Notes under the pieces: model-generated | Databases searched by the model: none | Seen by the model: the letters and a program-made list of their open reading frames with translations, nothing else | What the model was told of the DNA's origin: nothing | Made by a program: the position numbers and the translations under genes | From: JACDAN01 sp036380355 | GTDB taxonomy: Bacteria > Actinomycetota > Thermoleophilia > Gaiellales > Gaiellaceae | DNA length: 8,747 bases | Direction of reading: 5' to 3' | NCBI GenBank assembly: GCA_036380355.1 | Contig: DASVEW010000092.1 | Span: 1 to 8,747 of the forward strand | Part shown: piece after piece, positions 1-4,999 of the stretch | Layout of the letters: each line of letters begins with the position of its first letter | Position numbering within the stretch: position 1 is the stretch's first letter

Positions 1-35
1 CATCGGAATGCGAAGTGCCCGGCCGTGCCGCCCAG

Positions 36-109
36 CAGGGGCGACAGGACTCGAACCTGCAACCCCCGGTTTTGGAGACCGGTGCTCTACCAGATTGAGC
101 TACGCCCCT
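36..109 (-). tRNA. tRNA-Trp (anticodon CCA)
   Basis: Read on the minus strand this folds as a complete cloverleaf. The 7-bp acceptor stem is AGGGGCG (109-103) with CGCCCCT (43-37), followed by a G discriminator at 36. The D arm is GCTC/GAGC. The anticodon stem CCGGT/ACCGG holds the 7-base loop CTCCAAA, giving anticodon CCA (Trp). The T arm is GCAGG/CCTGT (one G-T pair) with loop TTCGAGT. The 3' CCA is not encoded, since CTG follows the discriminator, so it must be added enzymatically. The gene points out of the left edge, with a minus-strand ATG 32 bases beyond it at 3-1. In many bacteria tRNA-Trp lies just before secE-nusG, so that ATG could be secE. This is inference from synteny, as only the start codon is in the window. 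Confidence 0.97.
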
Positions 110-121
110 GGGCTTGCTCCG

Positions 122-149
122 ATTGTAGATGCGCTCTTACGGGCACCAA
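122..149 (-). promoter_or_regulatory. Promoter of tRNA-Trp
   Basis: On the minus strand a TACAAT -10 (127-122) is preceded, after a 16-base spacer, by TTGGTG (149-144), a partial match to TTGACA. The -10 ends 12 bases before the tRNA 5' end, a normal distance for a stable-RNA promoter. It lies in the gap shared with the divergent 43-codon ORF that starts at 156. Confidence 0.6.
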
Positions 150-155
150 TCCTGC

Positions 156-287
156 ATGACCGATCAACCGCTTGACGACAGGGAAGACGCGGAAGCCGAG
201 CCCGCGGACGACCTCCTCGAGGAGCAGGAGGGCAAAGGGTACGGCGCGGACGAAGGAGAGCGCGAGCAGAGCCTGCCCGACGAGTAG
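156..287 (+). CDS. Small, very acidic hypothetical protein (43 aa)
   Basis: The ATG at 156 opens 43 codons ending in TAG at 285-287. The product begins MTDQPLDDRE and ends EREQSLPDE. About 18 of 43 residues are Asp or Glu, against three Arg/Lys, so it is strongly acidic and probably disordered; no Cys, His or Trp is present. Third codon positions are mostly G/C, as in the neighbouring genes. The overlapping +1-shifted frame (172-297) would give an Arg/Ser/Thr-rich shadow instead. There is no Shine-Dalgarno and no clear -10 before the ATG. It starts divergently from tRNA-Trp and ends 10 bases before the small membrane-protein ORF. I do not recognise the family. It could be real but unexpressed in isolation, or a chance ORF in GC-rich DNA. 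Confidence 0.5.
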   Translation: MTDQPLDDREDAEAEPADDLLEEQEGKGYGADEGEREQSLPDE

Positions 288-297
288 GCTCACCCGC

Positions 298-492
298 GTG
301 ACCAGGGCAGCGCAGCGCCGCGCGCAGGGCGTCCTCTTCGCGTTCCTCACGATCTTCTTCGCCGGCATCGCGGCCGCCGCGTACAGCGCCGAGGCGTGGG
401 TGATCGCGGCCGCCGCCGCCGTCCTGGGGCTCTGGATGGCCGGCCTCGCGATCCGCACGTTCCGCGCCGCCCGTGAGGAAATAGCCAGGTAG
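298..492 (+). CDS. Small two-helix membrane protein (64 aa)
   Basis: I chose the GTG at 298, giving 64 residues up to TAG at 490-492. Starting further upstream in this frame (172) would add a low-complexity Arg/Ser/Thr segment that lies over the acidic ORF and looks like its shadow. The product has a short basic N-terminus (MTRAAQRRAQ) and a first hydrophobic helix at about residues 11-29 (GVLFAFLTIFFAGIAAAAY). A short SAEA turn leads to a second helix at about 33-52, and then a basic tail RTFRAAREEIAR. This is a helical hairpin with both charged ends probably cytoplasmic. There is no Shine-Dalgarno before the GTG, so translation may depend on the ORF that ends 10 bases upstream. The family is unknown to me and no enzymatic motif is present. 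Confidence 0.6.
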   Translation: MTRAAQRRAQGVLFAFLTIFFAGIAAAAYSAEAWVIAAAAAVLGLWMAGLAIRTFRAAREEIAR

Positions 493-497
493 GGCCG

Positions 498-503
498 TAT
501 CCT
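498..503 (+). promoter_or_regulatory. Possible -10 element for a leaderless transcript of the sigma-factor group
   Basis: TATCCT fits the actinobacterial TANNNT -10. It ends six bases before the GTG at 510, so transcription starting about seven bases downstream would begin at or next to that codon. I see no convincing -35. It overlaps the region just after the stop of the membrane-protein ORF. Confidence 0.35.
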
Positions 504-509
504 TCCCTC

Positions 510-608
510 GTGCCCTTTCAGGTAATGCTGCCCCGCTTCTGGATCGAGAGCACCAAGCCAGAGGCCGCACTCGTCCGCGTGTATTGCCTGGAGAGGCACC
601 GGCCGTGA
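510..608 (+). CDS. Putative 32-aa leader ORF overlapping the sigma-factor start
   Basis: This ORF runs from GTG at 510 to TGA at 606-608, reading MPFQVMLPRFWIE... and ending VYCLERHRP. Its last bases form a GTGA overlap with the sigma-factor start at 605, the classic arrangement for translational coupling. About 27 of 32 codons end in G or C, in keeping with real genes here. No Shine-Dalgarno precedes the GTG, but a TATCCT -10 six bases upstream would make it the first codon of a leaderless mRNA. An internal ATG at 525 would give a 27-residue version. I do not recognise the sequence. It may be a regulatory leader for sigma-factor translation, or chance, since the sigma factor has its own Shine-Dalgarno inside this ORF. 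Confidence 0.4.
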   Translation: MPFQVMLPRFWIESTKPEAALVRVYCLERHRP

Positions 609-1396
609 GCTCGCAAGTGGAAGACACCCAGACCCTCTGGCGCTCTTTTCGCGCGAATCCCGACGACAAAGCGCTCCGGGACCGCCTGATCCTCACGTAC
701 GCACCGCTCGTGAAGTACGTCGCCGGCCGGCTCGGCAGCGGTCTCCCGGCGCATGTCGAGGAAGAGGATCTCGTCTCGTACGGGCTGCTCGGGCTGATCG
801 GCGCGATCGAGCGGTACGACCCCGACCGCGACGTCAAGTTCGAGACCTACGCGATCGCGCGCATCAAAGGCGCGATCATCGACGAGCTTCGGTCGCTCGA
901 CTGGGTGCCGCGCTCCGTCCGAGCCCGCGCGCGCGAGATCGAGCGCGCGATCGCCGCCCTGGAGGCCAAGCTCCACCGGCCGCCGTCCGACGAGGAGATC
1001 GCCGCGCAGGTGGGGATCACGGTCGAGGAGCTCGAGGACAGCCTGACCGACATCTCGCGCTCGTCGATCGCGGCCCTGGACGAGCTCTGGACGATCGGCG
1101 GCTCCGGCGGCGACCAGGTGGCTCTCATCGACACGATCGAGGACACGGATGCGCCTTCCCCCGAGTCCTCGCTCAGCGCGACCGAGCTGAAGGACGCGCT
1201 CGGCGAGGCGATCGCGCGCCTCCCCGAGCGCGAGAAGCTCGTCGTCACCCTCTACTACTACGAGGAGCTGACCCTCCGAGAGATCGGCGAGGTGCTCGGC
1301 GTGACCGAGTCGCGCGTGTCGCAGCTGCACACGAAGGCGATCCTGCGCCTCAAGGCCCGTCTCTCGGGCGCGCAGCGGACCGAAGCCGAAGCGTAG
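605..1396 (+). CDS. whiG: FliA/WhiG-family RNA polymerase sigma factor
   Basis: This is a 263-residue alternative sigma factor of the sigma-28 (FliA/WhiG) group, which directs RNA polymerase to flagellar promoters in motile bacteria and to sporulation promoters in Streptomyces. Region 2 is about residues 27-98, with the core-binding stretch EEEDLVSYGLLGLIGAIERYD and the -10-recognising KFETYAIARIKGAIIDELRS. Region 3 is about 100-160, with WVPRSVRARARE and RPPSDEEIA. Region 4 is about 200-253 and ends in the helix-turn-helix LTLREIGEVLGVTESRVSQ. The length fits the family (WhiG about 280, FliA about 240). I chose GTG 605 over TTG 584 because GGAGAGG at 590-596 is a good Shine-Dalgarno eight bases before it. 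It leads a group with the GrpB gene. The targets cannot be told from the window, as no flagellar or sporulation genes or anti-sigma factor are present. The symbol is chosen by family; fliA is equally defensible. Confidence 0.93.
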   Translation: MSSQVEDTQTLWRSFRANPDDKALRDRLILTYAPLVKYVAGRLGSGLPAHVEEEDLVSYGLLGLIGAIERYDPDRDVKFETYAIARIKGAIIDELRSLDWVPRSVRARAREIERAIAALEAKLHRPPSDEEIAAQVGITVEELEDSLTDISRSSIAALDELWTIGGSGGDQVALIDTIEDTDAPSPESSLSATELKDALGEAIARLPEREKLVVTLYYYEELTLREIGEVLGVTESRVSQLHTKAILRLKARLSGAQRTEAEA

Positions 1397-1397
1397 G

Positions 1398-1988
1398 TTG
1401 AACGGGCGCGACCCGGACGACGTCGCGGCGTACGACGAAGAGCTCGCGAAGGTGACGATCGGCGGCCTGCGGCCGCTGGTGCAGCCGATCGAGATCCGCG
1501 AGTACGACGACCGCTGGCCCGGGTGGTACGAGCGGGAGGAGACCCGGATTCGATCTCTGCTCGGCGACCGTGTCGTCCGGATCGAGCACGTCGGCTCCAC
1601 GGCGGTGCCGGGGCTTCCCGCCAAGCCGCTGATCGACATCGCGCTCGAGGTCCCGGATTCCGTCGCAGAGTCGGCGTACGTTCCGGACCTGGAGGCGGCC
1701 GGCTACGTGCTCCGGATCCGGGAGCCGGAGTGGTTCGAGCACCGGTTGTTCAAGGGCCCCGACACGGACGTGAACCTGCACGTCTTCACGGCGGGCTGCC
1801 CCGAGGTGGAGCGAATGCTGCTCTTCCGCGACTGGTTGCGAGCCGACGCGTCCGACCGCGAGCACTACGCCGGCACCAAGCGGGCGCTCGCCGCCCGCGA
1901 GTGGAAGTACATGCAGCAGTACGCCGACGCCAAGACCGAGGTCGTCCGCGAGATCATGGCCCGCGCTGAAGCGGCCTCCTCCGTGTAG
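1398..1988 (+). CDS. GrpB/UPF0157 family protein (nucleotidyltransferase-like fold)
   Basis: This 196-residue protein has the GrpB signature. IEHVGSTAVPGLPAKPLIDI spans residues 62-81 (H64, G66-S67-T68, K76-P77, D80), preceded by the EYDDRWPGWYERE helix start (35-47) and followed by DVNLHVF (124-130) and a C-terminal helix with YAGTKRALAAREW. The family has a nucleotidyltransferase-like core with a GS...D pattern; its biochemical role is not settled. In mycobacteria the domain is fused to dephospho-CoA kinase, but here it stands alone. The TTG start at 1398 lies one base after the sigma-factor TAG and has no Shine-Dalgarno, so it probably relies on coupling. GTG 1452 is an alternative but would remove a conserved-looking N-terminal segment (about residues 1-18). 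It is probably co-transcribed with the sigma factor, with no obvious functional link. Confidence 0.88.
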   Translation: MNGRDPDDVAAYDEELAKVTIGGLRPLVQPIEIREYDDRWPGWYEREETRIRSLLGDRVVRIEHVGSTAVPGLPAKPLIDIALEVPDSVAESAYVPDLEAAGYVLRIREPEWFEHRLFKGPDTDVNLHVFTAGCPEVERMLLFRDWLRADASDREHYAGTKRALAAREWKYMQQYADAKTEVVREIMARAEAASSV

Positions 1989-1995
1989 GCGGCGA

Positions 1996-2028
1996 TAACA
2001 TCGAACCTCCCGACGACCCGAGGAGGAG
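1996..2028 (+). promoter_or_regulatory. Promoter -10 and strong Shine-Dalgarno of the EF-G-like gene
   Basis: TAACAT at 1996-2001 fits TANNNT and would start transcription near 2008, giving a leader of roughly 30 bases. AGGAGGAG at 2021-2028 is a near-perfect Shine-Dalgarno eight bases before the ATG at 2037. It is among the strongest in the window and fits an abundant translation protein. I see no clear -35 at normal spacing. Confidence 0.5.
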
Positions 2029-2036
2029 CCGCCCGA

Positions 2037-4091
2037 ATGGCCGCTGTCGAGTCCGGAAAGATCCGAAACATCGCCGTCACAGGACACCGTGGGACGGGGA
2101 AGACCTCGCTCGTCGAGGCGATGCTCTTCCAGGCCGGCTCGGTCAACCGGCTCGGGTCGATCGAGCAGGGCTCCACGGTGTCGGACTGGGACGAGGACGA
2201 GCAGCGGCGGCAGATGTCGATCTCGGCCGCGCTCTGTCACACGGACTGGCAGGGGAGGAAGATCAACCTCGTCGACACGCCGGGCGAGCCGAGCTTCCAG
2301 GGCGAGGCGGTGTCCGCGCTCCGAGTCGTCGAGGGGACGGTGATCGTCGTCTCCGGCGTGATGGGCGTGGAGGTCCAGACGAGCCGCGTCTGGAGCAGGG
2401 CGGAGGAGCTCGGCCTCGCGCGCGTGCTGTTCGTGAACATGCTGGACCGCGAGCGCGCCGACTTCTTCCGCGTGCTGGAGCAGCTCCGGAACACATTCTC
2501 GACGCGCGCCGTCGCCGTCCACCTGCCGATCGGGGTCGAGCACGAGATCAGCGGCATCGTCGACCTCCTGCACATGAAGGCGTACACGAGCCCCGAAGGC
2601 GGAAAGGAGGCTGCGCCGGGCGAGATCCCGGCGGAGCTGGCCGACCAGGTCGCGACCTACCGCGAGCAGCTCCTCGACTCCGTGGTGGAGACCGACGAGG
2701 GGCTGATGGAGCGCTATCTCGACGGCCAGGAGCTCTCGGACGAGGAGGTGGCTCACGCGCTCAAGGAAGCGGTGACTCGGGGCGAGATCTTCCCGGTCGC
2801 CTGCGGCGTCGCGACGAAGAACCTCGGGACGACGGCGACGCTGGATCTGCTCGTCGAGGGCGTCCCGTCGCCGGCGAAGAAGGACTTCGACGTCCACATC
2901 GACGGGGCGGAGAGCGCTGCGTTCGTCTTCAAGACGGTCGCGGACCCGTTCGCGGGCCGGATCAACGTCTTCCGCGTGATCGAGGGCAAGGTCAGCTCCG
3001 ACTCGACGCTCGTGAACTCGCGCAGCCACAACAAGGAGCGGGTCGGCCAGCTGCTGGCGCTGCAGGGCAAGGAGCACGAGTCGGCCGACGAGTTCGGCCC
3101 CGGAGATCTCGGCGCGGTGGCGAAGCTCAAGGACGTCCTGACCGGCGACCTGCTGCTGGACAAGGAGACCGGGGCGGAGGCGCCTTCGATCGACTTTCCC
3201 GACCCGGTGATGAGTTTCGCGATCTCGCCGAAGGCGAAGGGCGACGAGGAGAAGCTCGGGACCGCCTTGCGGCGGCTCTCGGAGGAGGATCCGACGCTGG
3301 TCGTGCGGCGCGACCAGCAGACGGGCGAGCAGCTCCTCTCGGGGCTCTCGCAGATGCACGTCGAAGTGGCCGTCGACCGGCTCGGCCGTCGCTTCGGCGT
3401 CGAGGTCGACCTGCGCCCGCCGCGGGTTCCGTACCTCGAGACGATCCGCAAGGAGTCGCGAGGTCACGGCCGGTACAAGAAGCAGACCGGCGGGCGCGGC
3501 CAGTTCGGCGACTGTCACATCGTCCTCGAGCCGCTCGAGGGCCGCACCGGCTACGAGTTCGTCGACAAGATCGTCGGCGGCGTCATCCCGCAGGGGTTCC
3601 GGCCCGCGGTCGACAAGGGAATCCAGGAGGCGATGGTGCACGGCGAGCTCGCCGGCGCGCCCGTGCAGGGCGTGCGGGTGCTCCTCGTAGACGGCTCGTA
3701 CCACACGGTCGACTCGTCGGAGATGGCGTTCAAGATCGCCGGCTCGATGGCGTTCAAGGAGGCGTACGGCGCCGCCGATCCGGTCCTGCTGGAGCCGATC
3801 ATGGAAGTCGACGTCACGGTTCCGGACGATGCGGTCGGCGCGGTCAACGGCGACCTCAACTCGCGCCGTGGACGCCTGCACGGGATGGAGCCGACCGGCA
3901 GCGGCATGACCTCGATCAAGGCCGAGGTCCCGATGGCGGAGATGCTCACCTACTCGCAGTCCCTGACCTCGATGACGGGCGGCCGCGGCGACTACCACAT
4001 GCACTTCGCGCGCTACGAGGAGGTCCCGGCGCACGTGGCACAGAAGGTCATGGCCGAGGCGCAGAAGGAGCGAGAGGAAGTCAAGGTCTGA
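2037..4091 (+). CDS. EF-G-like translational GTPase (FusA-family paralogue)
   Basis: At 684 residues this has the whole five-domain layout of elongation factor G (E. coli EF-G is 704). Domain G carries P-loop GHRGTGKTS (16-24), switch I around GSTVSDWDEDEQRRQMSI (45-62) and G3 DTPGEPSF (80-87). G4 is NMLD (134-137) and ACGVATKNLG sits near the end of domain G. Domains II and III follow. Domain IV keeps GGRGQFGDCHIVLEP and the tip region DGSYHTVDSSEMAFKIAGSMAFKEA, and domain V ends with SLTSMTGGRGDYHMHFARYEEVP. Two substitutions stand out. The catalytic His of DTPGH is Glu84, and the Lys of NKxD is Met135. Canonical EF-G moves tRNAs and mRNA and splits ribosomes with RRF. Because these motifs differ, I take this as an EF-G2-type paralogue rather than the main fusA, which usually sits between rpsG and tuf. 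The ATG is fixed by a strong Shine-Dalgarno. Its exact role is unknown. Confidence 0.93.
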   Translation: MAAVESGKIRNIAVTGHRGTGKTSLVEAMLFQAGSVNRLGSIEQGSTVSDWDEDEQRRQMSISAALCHTDWQGRKINLVDTPGEPSFQGEAVSALRVVEGTVIVVSGVMGVEVQTSRVWSRAEELGLARVLFVNMLDRERADFFRVLEQLRNTFSTRAVAVHLPIGVEHEISGIVDLLHMKAYTSPEGGKEAAPGEIPAELADQVATYREQLLDSVVETDEGLMERYLDGQELSDEEVAHALKEAVTRGEIFPVACGVATKNLGTTATLDLLVEGVPSPAKKDFDVHIDGAESAAFVFKTVADPFAGRINVFRVIEGKVSSDSTLVNSRSHNKERVGQLLALQGKEHESADEFGPGDLGAVAKLKDVLTGDLLLDKETGAEAPSIDFPDPVMSFAISPKAKGDEEKLGTALRRLSEEDPTLVVRRDQQTGEQLLSGLSQMHVEVAVDRLGRRFGVEVDLRPPRVPYLETIRKESRGHGRYKKQTGGRGQFGDCHIVLEPLEGRTGYEFVDKIVGGVIPQGFRPAVDKGIQEAMVHGELAGAPVQGVRVLLVDGSYHTVDSSEMAFKIAGSMAFKEAYGAADPVLLEPIMEVDVTVPDDAVGAVNGDLNSRRGRLHGMEPTGSGMTSIKAEVPMAEMLTYSQSLTSMTGGRGDYHMHFARYEEVPAHVAQKVMAEAQKEREEVKV

Positions 4092-4282
4092 GGCTCCGTC
4101 CGTCCGAGCGCGCGGCGAAGAGGCGCGGCGAGCGCGAGCGCGAGGTCGGGCTCGACGCCGCCGACGAGGCGGCACGGTGGCTGGAGGAGCACGACCCGCC
4201 GCCCGAGCCCGAGCCTCCGAAGTCGGCGAGCAAGTCGCGGACGCTGCACCGCTGGCGCCGGCGTCAGCGGGGCGGCGGCTAG
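4088..4282 (+). CDS. Small charged protein (64 aa), probable CTG start overlapping the EF-G-like stop
   Basis: This frame is clearly coding: about 60 of 64 codons end in G or C and it runs to TAG at 4280-4282. The protein has a basic N-terminus (about residues 5-18, rich in Arg/Glu/Lys), an amphipathic stretch LDAADEAARWLEEHD, a Pro/Glu linker PPPEPEPPKSASK, and a basic tail RTLHRWRRRQRGGG. No ATG, GTG or TTG exists in this frame between the 3' end of the EF-G-like gene and the conserved-looking part. The best start is CTG at 4088, which forms a CTGA overlap with the EF-G TGA and has GAGGAA about eight bases upstream as a Shine-Dalgarno. The positive ends suggest nucleic-acid or ribosome contact, but that is inference. 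I do not recognise the family. The main alternative is that the true start lies further upstream inside the EF-G gene. Confidence 0.6.
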   Translation: MRLRPSERAAKRRGEREREVGLDAADEAARWLEEHDPPPEPEPPKSASKSRTLHRWRRRQRGGG

Positions 4283-4303
4283 GCGGTCCGCCGAGGGGTT
4301 CAG

Positions 4304-4323
4304 GGGCGGGCCGGAGCCCGCCC
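4304..4323. terminator. GC-rich hairpin between convergent genes (possible terminator)
   Basis: GGGCGGGC (4304-4311) and GCCCGCCC (4316-4323) form a perfect 8-bp stem around a CGGA tetraloop. It sits in the 52-base gap between the end of the 64-residue ORF (+) and the end of the PadR-partner gene (-), where a two-way terminator is expected. Neither side has a T-run, so it is not a classical intrinsic terminator; such U-less hairpins are often suggested for high-GC actinobacteria. Confidence 0.45.
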
Positions 4324-4334
4324 GCCAAACCTCG

Positions 4335-4535
4335 CTAGACGGTCGCGGTCGCCTGCTGGGTCTCCCCGGCGCCGCTGTCGCGCAGCCGCTTGATCAGATC
4401 GGAGACGTCGGCAAGCTCCTGCTCGAGGTCGCGCTGGTACTCCTCCAGCCTCTCGAGCACGCGCTCGCGGTCGTACCAGCCGTGGCCGATGCCGCCCCGG
4501 CGTCCGCGATGAAAACGGTGTCGTCGTCCGTGCAT
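4335..4535 (-). CDS. Small coiled-coil protein encoded with PadR (66 aa)
   Basis: The start ATG (4535-4533) has a strong Shine-Dalgarno, GAGAGGAGGTGA, that includes the padR stop codon, with CGAACT as spacer. The two genes are therefore surely translated from one mRNA. The first 20 residues are rich in His, Arg and Gly (MHGRRHRFHRGRRGGIGHGW). Residues about 21-53 form a charged amphipathic helix, YDRERVLERLEEYQRDLEQE followed by LADVSDLIKRLRD, a likely coiled coil. A polar tail GAGETQQATATV closes it. Short Gly/His/Arg-rich proteins with a single helix are, from memory, common beside padR genes. I do not assign a named family. It may bind a ligand or metal sensed by PadR, or be the target of the repressor; the window does not show which. 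The TAG stop is at 4337-4335. Confidence 0.8.
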   Translation of the reverse strand: MHGRRHRFHRGRRGGIGHGWYDRERVLERLEEYQRDLEQELADVSDLIKRLRDSGAGETQQATATV

Positions 4536-4541
4536 AGTTCG

Positions 4542-4940
4542 TCACCTCCTCTCTTCGTATCTCGTCAGGAAGGCGTCGAGGCGCGTTTGCGAATCTCTCA
4601 ACGCGCTCGCCCAATGATCGAGGAGCGCCCGGCCCTCGTCGGTGAGCTCGTAGACCCGCTTGCTGGGCCCCGGAGCGTCGTCGTCCCACGCCGAGCGGAC
4701 GAGGCCGTCGGACTCGAGCATGCGGAGGAAGCGGTAGAGATTGCCCATGTCGACTCGTTCGCCGGTCAGATCCGGGAGCTGCTCGAGGAGCTCGTAGCCG
4801 TGGACCGGCCGCTCGCGGAGGAGCAGCAGGACCGCCGGCTCCGCGAAGCGCTCGACCCGGGCGCGCACCTCGAACTCGCCCGGTCCCGTGCGCCGTCGGA
4901 CGCGGGAATGGCGATGGCGCCTCATACCTGTAAAACACAC
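4542..4940 (-). CDS. PadR-family transcriptional repressor
   Basis: This is a winged-helix regulator of 132 residues from the GTG at 4940, or 127 from the ATG at 4925. Either start is possible and neither has a Shine-Dalgarno. The basic start RRHRHSRVRRR leads to the PadR core: helix LLLLRERPVHGYELLEQL, then VDMGNLYRFLRMLESDGLVRSAW as the recognition helix and wing (the usual family motif is GTLYRxLxRLExxGLV), then KRVYELTDEGRALLDHW. A C-terminal helix, DSQTRLDAFLTRYEERR, is the short dimerisation arm of the small (PadR-s2-like) subgroup. PadR proteins generally repress their own operon and nearby genes and release DNA on ligand binding. An imperfect inverted repeat over the start (4925-4945) fits autoregulation. 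The gene forms an operon with the 66-residue ORF downstream and is divergent from the zinc-ribbon gene, which may also be under its control. Confidence 0.92.
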   Translation of the reverse strand: MCFTGMRRHRHSRVRRRTGPGEFEVRARVERFAEPAVLLLLRERPVHGYELLEQLPDLTGERVDMGNLYRFLRMLESDGLVRSAWDDDAPGPSKRVYELTDEGRALLDHWASALRDSQTRLDAFLTRYEERR

Positions 4941-4945
4941 ATGTA
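4925..4945. promoter_or_regulatory. Inverted repeat, likely PadR operator
   Basis: TACCTGT-N7-ACATGTA is a 7+7 inverted repeat with one mismatched pair, in an AT-rich patch of otherwise very GC-rich DNA. Its TGT...ACA core resembles the dyads bound by PadR-family repressors (often written ATGT-N8-ACAT, so the spacing here is close but not the same). It covers the possible padR start codons and lies just downstream of the proposed padR -10, where a bound dimer would block transcription. Confidence 0.5.
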
Positions 4946-4952
4946 CCGCACC

Positions 4953-4958
4953 AGCGTA
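4953..4958 (-). promoter_or_regulatory. Possible -10 of the padR operon
   Basis: Minus-strand TACGCT (4958-4953) fits TANNNT. It would start transcription near 4946, a few bases before the GTG at 4940 and directly into the inverted repeat. I see no good -35. Confidence 0.3.
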
Positions 4959-4985
4959 GCTGTCGGGAGCCGGCCGGCGCTGGGC

Positions 4986-4991
4986 TAAGAT
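4986..4991 (+). promoter_or_regulatory. -10 element giving a nearly leaderless transcript of the zinc-ribbon gene
   Basis: TAAGAT (TANNNT) ends eight bases before the ATG at 5000, so the mRNA would begin at or within a base or two of the start codon. No Shine-Dalgarno exists in that interval, in agreement with leaderless translation. It lies about 40 bases from the proposed PadR operator. Confidence 0.55.
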
Positions 4992-4999
4992 CGCCGCTC

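Noticed and set aside
172..297. N-terminal extension of the small membrane protein
   Set aside because: The Arg/Ser/Thr-rich segment is the frame-shifted reading of the acidic 43-codon ORF; the GTG at 298 gives a normal small membrane protein.
584..604. TTG start for the sigma factor
   Set aside because: The Shine-Dalgarno GGAGAGG lies after this codon and is correctly placed for GTG 605.
87..837. Minus-strand frames of 170 and 245 codons over the tRNA and sigma-factor start
   Set aside because: They run through the tRNA-Trp gene or oppose the sigma factor, with no motif and Arg/Ala/Ser-rich composition.
1350..4328. 992-codon open frame on the minus strand
   Set aside because: It is antisense to the GrpB and EF-G-like genes, which have clear conserved motifs and a strong Shine-Dalgarno. 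Its product is an Arg/Leu/Asp/Val-rich sequence without domains, as expected for the complement of high-GC coding DNA.
4482..4988. 168-codon plus-strand frame opposite padR
   Set aside because: It is antisense to a recognisable PadR winged helix and its coupled partner gene; no conserved features.
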